This document shows, one piece after another, positions 59,900 to 64,000 of a DNA stretch of 64,000 nt. Each line of letters starts with the position of its first letter. Position 1 is the stretch's first letter. A model generated the notes under the pieces. It was not told the DNA's origin, did no database searches, and saw only the letters and a program-made list of their open reading frames with translations. Where the stretch lies: NCBI RefSeq assembly GCF_014635205.1, contig NZ_BMCN01000001.1, forward strand, positions 992,001-1,056,000. The letters are read 5' to 3'. Position numbers and translations under genes: made by a program. The stretch is from Jeotgalicoccus aerolatus (GTDB taxonomy: Bacteria > Bacillota > Bacilli > Staphylococcales > Salinicoccaceae).

Positions 59900-61033
59900 T
59901 TATTCTGCTGTTGCGCCCTCTACGGCAGCATCGAGTTCTTCAATCTGACTCATTGCTGTTAAGTAACCGCCTGCGTTTAAGTACCAGTTCTGAGGGTTTA
60001 ATTCATAAACGTTGTCGTTTTCAATCGCGTCAACGCCTGAAGTTACTTCATTAACTAATACGTCTGTTGATGTTGCTTCGCCTTCAGATACTGCAGCACC
60101 GCGGTCCATTAATAGAATAAGTGCCGGGTTAGTTTCTGCGATAAATTCGTAACTGATTTCATTACCGTGGTTATCAGTATTTTCTTCTGCTTCTTCCTGC
60201 TCACCGGCAGATGTGAAACCGAAGTCGTTATATAAGAAGTCATAACGTCCGCCAACACCGTGGAATGATAAGTTACCGCCGTTAGTTTGTACGAATAGCA
60301 TCGGTAATTCTGCAGCTGTAACTTTTTCGTTCACTTCTGCAAGTTTCGCATCCATTTCATCGACAAGTTCTTGAGCTTCATCTTGTTTATCGTACATTTC
60401 ACCGATAAACATCGTCATTTCTTTAACGTCTTCAAAGTAGTTTGAGTTGTCTGCTGCAACGTGAATAATTTCAGCGTTTGGCGCTGCTTTTTCAAGCTCG
60501 CTGATCACTGCTGAGTTTGACTGGCGTCCGTGAATCATAATGATTTCAGGGTCCAGCGCTGCTAATGCTTCGTAATCAGGCTCTTTTAAGCCGCCAAGGT
60601 TAACGTAGTCTTCAGATTCATATGTATCTGCAATCGTGTCACCTAATGAAGCATTGTTTTCACCTTTTGGCAGTCCCATAATATTTTCTTCCAAACCAAG
60701 TGCTTTAAATGTAGATGCTACCCCAAGGTCAAATATAACAACTTTGTCCGAGTTTTTAGGCAGTTCAACTGTTTCATCAATTTGTGTTGCTTCGCCTTCT
60801 TCGCCGCGTTCACCGGACCCGATTTCGAATTGGTTTTCATAAGCAATTGTTTCTGCAGATTCTGAAGCTTCTTCGTCTTCAGCAGTCTCTTCTTCTGCTG
60901 ATTCTTCCGATGCCGCTTCTTCTGATGCACCTTCTTCTTCAGTTGCTGTTTCTTCTTCTGAACCGCCGCTACAAGCAGCCAATACTAAAATAATTGCCAT
61001 AGTGAGCATTAAGTATAATTTTTTAAATTCCAT
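59900..61033 (-). CDS. sstD: Iron-siderophore-binding lipoprotein SstD
   Basis: SstD is the surface receptor of the staphylococcal catechol-siderophore importer SstABCD. The 377-residue product has lipobox LAAC, a roughly 40-residue acidic Glu/Ala/Ser linker, then the FhuD/YclQ-type periplasmic-binding-protein fold (VVIFDLGVASTFKALGLEE, IIMIHGRQS, GNEISYEFIAETNPALILL). The order permease-permease-ATPase-lipoprotein and its location next to murB match S. aureus sst. Which siderophore it binds is inferred. Confidence 0.88.
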   Translation of the reverse strand: MEFKKLYLMLTMAIILVLAACSGGSEEETATEEEGASEEAASEESAEEETAEDEEASESAETIAYENQFEIGSGERGEEGEATQIDETVELPKNSDKVVIFDLGVASTFKALGLEENIMGLPKGENNASLGDTIADTYESEDYVNLGGLKEPDYEALAALDPEIIMIHGRQSNSAVISELEKAAPNAEIIHVAADNSNYFEDVKEMTMFIGEMYDKQDEAQELVDEMDAKLAEVNEKVTAAELPMLFVQTNGGNLSFHGVGGRYDFLYNDFGFTSAGEQEEAEENTDNHGNEISYEFIAETNPALILLMDRGAAVSEGEATSTDVLVNEVTSGVDAIENDNVYELNPQNWYLNAGGYLTAMSQIEELDAAVEGATAE

Positions 61034-61140
61034 TTCACGTTCTCCTCTTAAATGTTTTTTCAGCCCCCGCTAAAAAATACTTCGCTACTTACTGAACACA
61101 TTCGAAACCGCGTCTTCACCTCCTTTAATGACAAGACAAT
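61034..61140. other. sstC-sstD spacer with an orphan ribosome binding site
   Basis: A strong AAAGGAGGTG (61117-61126, minus strand) lies 83 bases before sstD and is followed by no normal start codon at the right distance. The nearest ATG, 17 bases on, opens a 13-codon frame. sstD has its own GAGGAGA site. Confidence 0.5.
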
Positions 61141-61956
61141 TTATGCGTTGCCGATTAAATAGTTCGCTGCGAGTTCTGTCGAGTCTCCTTCAATTACCCC
61201 ATCGAAGTAGAAACAGATTCTGTGTCCGCATATTGATTCAATATTGATTTCCATTTCATAAATGCCTTCGAGTACTTCTTTTGTAATAACTTCATTCGCA
61301 GTACCGCTGATGGCAATTTTGCCGTCTTTTAAAGCGACGATATTATCTGAGTAACACGATGCAAAGTTAATATCATGAATAACGATAATAATCGTTTTAT
61401 TTTTGTCCCGGCACAGTCTGCGTAAAATCTGCATGATCTGTACAGAGTGTTTCATATCCAGGTTGTTCAGCGGTTCATCAAGGAAAATATATTCCGTGTC
61501 TTGTGCAATCGTCATTGCAATATACGCGCGCTGACGCTGACCGCCGGATAATTCATCGATATAACGGTCTTCAAACTCTTTCATTCCCATATAATTAATT
61601 GCTTCATCGATAATTTCTTCATCGCGGTCAGTCAATCTGCCTTTTGAATACGGGAAACGGCCGAACGAGATTAACTCTCTGACTGTAATTTTCAATTCCA
61701 GATGGTTGGCCTGTTTCAAGATCGTAATTTTCTTGGCGAGTTCACCATGCGGCTGAGTGAAAATGTTGTCGCCTTCTAATAAAACTTCTCCGCTATTTTT
61801 ATCGAGTAAACGTGTAATCATTGAAATAACTGTACTTTTACCAGCACCGTTCGGACCGATAAGTGAAGTAATCTTACCTTTTTCTATATCAATTGAAACG
61901 TCATCAACGACGGTTTTACTGCCGTATTTTTTAGTGATTCCCTTGACACTAATCAT
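61141..61956 (-). CDS. sstC: Iron-siderophore ABC transporter ATPase SstC
   Basis: The 271-residue FecE/FhuC-type ATPase has Walker A GPNGAGKS (34-41), signature LSGGQ (136-140) and Walker B YIFLDEP (from 156). The C-terminal extension after about residue 245 ends in AANYLIGNA. It overlaps sstB by 4 bases. Confidence 0.92.
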   Translation of the reverse strand: MISVKGITKKYGSKTVVDDVSIDIEKGKITSLIGPNGAGKSTVISMITRLLDKNSGEVLLEGDNIFTQPHGELAKKITILKQANHLELKITVRELISFGRFPYSKGRLTDRDEEIIDEAINYMGMKEFEDRYIDELSGGQRQRAYIAMTIAQDTEYIFLDEPLNNLDMKHSVQIMQILRRLCRDKNKTIIIVIHDINFASCYSDNIVALKDGKIAISGTANEVITKEVLEGIYEMEINIESICGHRICFYFDGVIEGDSTELAANYLIGNA

Positions 61957-62906
61957 GTACGATTCCTCCTAAGCATTAAGTAGATGAAATAAATTCCGCC
62001 TACTAAGTTTATGATAACACTTAATTCAATGTTATTCCCAAAAACGAACTGAACGATCATCTGGCCGATAATCAGTGTAATAATACTGATTAAAGCTGTA
62101 CCGAGCAGTAAGTACGAGTGTCTGAACGTTTTTAAAAGCTCGTGGGCCAGGTTAACGACCAGCAGTCCCAGGAACATAATCGGTCCGACAAGCGCTGTCG
62201 ACACAGATACCAGCACCGCGATAATAATAAGCAGGTACGACACTTTACGATCGTAATTAATACCGAGATTCAAGGCGTGATCGCGGCCGAGCGACAGAAC
62301 ATCCAGTGCGTGAAAGTCTTTGAAAACAAGTATCAGCATCAGCACGACAATTATTCCAGTAATACCGAGCAGCGATTCATCGATTGCATTAAATGAACCG
62401 AATAAGGTGCCCTGTAAAATCGAGAAATCTTCCGGACTGATTAAAATCTGCATGAATGTCGATAAATTTCCGAAAAATGTACCTAATATAATCCCGATTA
62501 AAAGCAGCAGGAAAATGTTATTATTCGTAATTTTAAACAGAAATTTAAAGACAAATAAAGTAAACAGAACGAGTATACCCATACTTAAAAAGTAGTTATA
62601 CTGCGTATTTAATAAGAGCGGCGAGCTCACACCGGCTACAAAAACAATTGCAGTCTGGATAAAGGTATAGACCGAATCCAGCCCCATAATGGACGGTGTT
62701 AGAATTCTGTTTTTAACGATAGTCTGAAAGATTACGGTGGATACCGCAATAGCTACTGCAACTAAAACAATTGCCAAAATACGTTTAATTCGCGACGGCA
62801 GCTGATAAAAATATATGTCAGGGTTTAAGTCGTACAGCATATAAAATGCGATAAATCCGACTGACAAAATTGACAGCAATATAATCATTTTTGTGTTCTT
62901 ATGCAT
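61953..62906 (-). CDS. sstB: Iron-siderophore ABC transporter permease SstB
   Basis: The ATG at 62906 (MHKNTKMIILLS) follows AGGAGGG; the longer frame to 62960 lacks a site. The 317-residue FecCD/BtuC-type permease has nine to ten transmembrane segments, the ATPase-contact loop LGRDHALNLGINYDR and GPIMFLGLLVVNLAHEL. It overlaps sstA by 8 bases. Confidence 0.9.
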   Translation of the reverse strand: MHKNTKMIILLSILSVGFIAFYMLYDLNPDIYFYQLPSRIKRILAIVLVAVAIAVSTVIFQTIVKNRILTPSIMGLDSVYTFIQTAIVFVAGVSSPLLLNTQYNYFLSMGILVLFTLFVFKFLFKITNNNIFLLLLIGIILGTFFGNLSTFMQILISPEDFSILQGTLFGSFNAIDESLLGITGIIVVLMLILVFKDFHALDVLSLGRDHALNLGINYDRKVSYLLIIIAVLVSVSTALVGPIMFLGLLVVNLAHELLKTFRHSYLLLGTALISIITLIIGQMIVQFVFGNNIELSVIINLVGGIYFIYLMLRRNRT

Positions 62907-63864
62907 TCTTAACCCTCCTGAAAATGAGGAATAAGAATAAGGCGCTGCCGATTGTTGCAATCATCAGACCGACAGATATTTCATAAGGCGCGATGATTAC
63001 GCGGCCGAGAATATCGCAAATCATAACAAAAATCGCACCGGTGACTGCTGTCACTGTCAGTGTGCCTTTTAAATGATCTCCCCGGAATATCGAGACGATA
63101 TTCGGCACGATCAAGCCGAGAAACGGCAGCATCCCCACTGAAACAACGACAATAGCTGTCATTGCTGCTGTTAAAAACAGTCCGATATTGACGATTAACT
63201 TATAATTCATACCGAGGTTTTTCGAGAAGTCTTCACCCATGCCTGCAACTGTAAATTGTGCAGCATAGAGAAAGACGATGATAAACAGCGGAATACTGAT
63301 ATATAAAATTTCATATTTACCGGAAATTAAAGTTGAAAAACTCCCGTGCATCCAGCCCGAAATAGCCTGGAGCATATCCGCTCTCAAAGCTAAAAACGTT
63401 GATACACTTCCGATGACACCGCCGAGCATTAAACCAATCAGCGGTACAAATATGACATCTTTAAATTTAATACGCGTAATAATGCTCATGAACAGCATTG
63501 TTCCGAGCAAGGCTAAAGCAACTGCGAAAAATAATCTGCCCATCATGCTGATCGCCGGGAAAAAGATTAACCCGAGCAAGATACCAAGCTGTGCCCATTC
63601 TGTTGTTCCTGCTGTTGTTGGAGATACAAACTTGTTTCTTGTCAGCTGCTGCATAACGAGACCGCAGACTGCAAGTGACGCACCTGCAATAATAATGGAA
63701 ACTGTCCGCGGCAGGCGGCTGTGTATAAGTATGGACATTTGGTTTTCAGATAAACTGAAAATGTCCGTAATATGTATTTGACTGACTCCGACTAACATAG
63801 AAATCATTGATAAGACGATCAGTAGGAAAATTAATACATCTAATCTGAATAACTTTTGAATCAT
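62899..63864 (-). CDS. sstA: Iron-siderophore ABC transporter permease SstA
   Basis: The 321-residue FecCD-type permease is the first gene of the operon. It has nine to ten transmembrane segments, SRLPRTVSIIIAGASLAVCGLVMQQLTRNK near the start and PFLGLIVPNIVSIFRGDHL, hallmarks of the family. Its start codon follows AAGGTGGG. A Fur box lies in its leader. It forms a heterodimer with SstB. Confidence 0.92.
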   Translation of the reverse strand: MIQKLFRLDVLIFLLIVLSMISMLVGVSQIHITDIFSLSENQMSILIHSRLPRTVSIIIAGASLAVCGLVMQQLTRNKFVSPTTAGTTEWAQLGILLGLIFFPAISMMGRLFFAVALALLGTMLFMSIITRIKFKDVIFVPLIGLMLGGVIGSVSTFLALRADMLQAISGWMHGSFSTLISGKYEILYISIPLFIIVFLYAAQFTVAGMGEDFSKNLGMNYKLIVNIGLFLTAAMTAIVVVSVGMLPFLGLIVPNIVSIFRGDHLKGTLTVTAVTGAIFVMICDILGRVIIAPYEISVGLMIATIGSALFLFLIFRRVKNA

Positions 63865-63882
63865 TGCTTTCCCACCTTAATT

Positions 63883-63902
63883 GAAAATGATTATCAGTGA
63901 TA
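63883..63902. promoter_or_regulatory. Fur box of sstABCD
   Basis: GAAAATGATTATCAGTGATA is close to the Fur consensus GATAATGATTATCATTATC. It lies between the predicted -10 and the sstA start codon, so Fur with iron is expected to block transcription. Confidence 0.82.
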
Positions 63903-63913
63903 ACCATATCTGT

Positions 63914-63942
63914 ATTATACACCGGCATAATTTACAATTCAA
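63914..63942 (-). promoter_or_regulatory. Predicted sigma-A promoter of sstABCD
   Basis: TTGAAT (63937-63942) and a perfect TATAAT (63914-63919) with a 17-base spacer. Confidence 0.75.
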
Positions 63943-63972
63943 ACCCTTTATGTATATCAATTTCTTATTATA

Positions 63973-63999
63973 AAAATAAGCTGCCTCTGCAGGCAGCTC
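63973..63999 (-). terminator. Terminator of a gene beyond the right edge
   Basis: AGCTGCCT/AGGCAGCT stem with loop CTGC is followed by TATTTTTATA on the minus strand. Its gene lies outside the window. Confidence 0.7.
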
Positions 64000-64000
64000 T

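Overview
The window is a compact, low-GC Gram-positive chromosome segment that encodes about 70 genes, mostly on the minus strand. Gene order and content point to a member of the Staphylococcaceae. The run suf / aroD / csbD / tmRNA-smpB-rnr-est-secG / eno-gpmI-tpiA-pgk / clpP / whiA-yvcK-rapZ-trxB / lgt-hprK / uvrAB / prfB-secA-hpf-comF / tagO-gdpS / murB / sst is close to what is known from Staphylococcus aureus. It is not a standard Staphylococcus: a small cytochrome c lipoprotein sits next to prfB as in Bacillus, gapA and its regulator are missing from the glycolytic operon, and exported proteins carry acidic linkers. A salt-tolerant relative such as Jeotgalicoccus or Salinicoccus is a reasonable guess, but it is inference.

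Layout. 1-5600: the start of a YfcC-like permease, then the sufCDSUB iron-sulfur cluster operon. 5600-13800: two DUF4870 membrane proteins, heme O synthase ctaB, the metNPQ methionine importer under a SAM-I riboswitch, a Toprim/thioredoxin-like pair, gcvH, an ArsC/Spx-like reductase, aroD and ohr. 13850-20000: csbD with a sigma-B promoter, tmRNA, smpB, rnr, an esterase, secG and a NERD-domain protein. 20050-26700: eno-gpmI-tpiA-pgk, then a glutaredoxin-like gene, a split ThrE exporter and tRNA-Arg(CCG). 26800-36200: CtsR-controlled clpP, an SDR epimerase, whiA-yvcK-rapZ, trxB, a TPR protein, an acyltransferase, lgt and hprK. 36300-46200: a DUF4097 protein, uvrBA, csbA, an HD hydrolase, a TlpA-like thioredoxin, a 56-residue membrane protein and a LysM-CHAP cell-wall hydrolase with a WalR-type box. 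46400-53200: cytochrome c, prfB (programmed frameshift), secA, hpf, comFA-comFC. 53200-64000: degV, yigZ, tagO, a GGDEF protein, ytxJ, a lipoprotein, murB and the Fur-controlled sstABCD iron-siderophore importer.

Most of this is housekeeping. The least explained parts are four intergenic arrays of tandem repeats belonging to three sequence families (42-, 51- and about 81-bp units). Each unit contains an inverted repeat. One family occurs at two loci 46 kb apart (13143 and 59735). The other arrays are at 19701-19994 and 44283-44563. All three period lengths are multiples of three, so the arrays give long repetitive open frames that have no start signals and probably are not genes.

Several start codons were moved from the longest open frame on the basis of ribosome binding sites. 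TTG starts are common here (the YfcC-like gene, ctaB, the ThrE-like gene, the SDR epimerase and murB).
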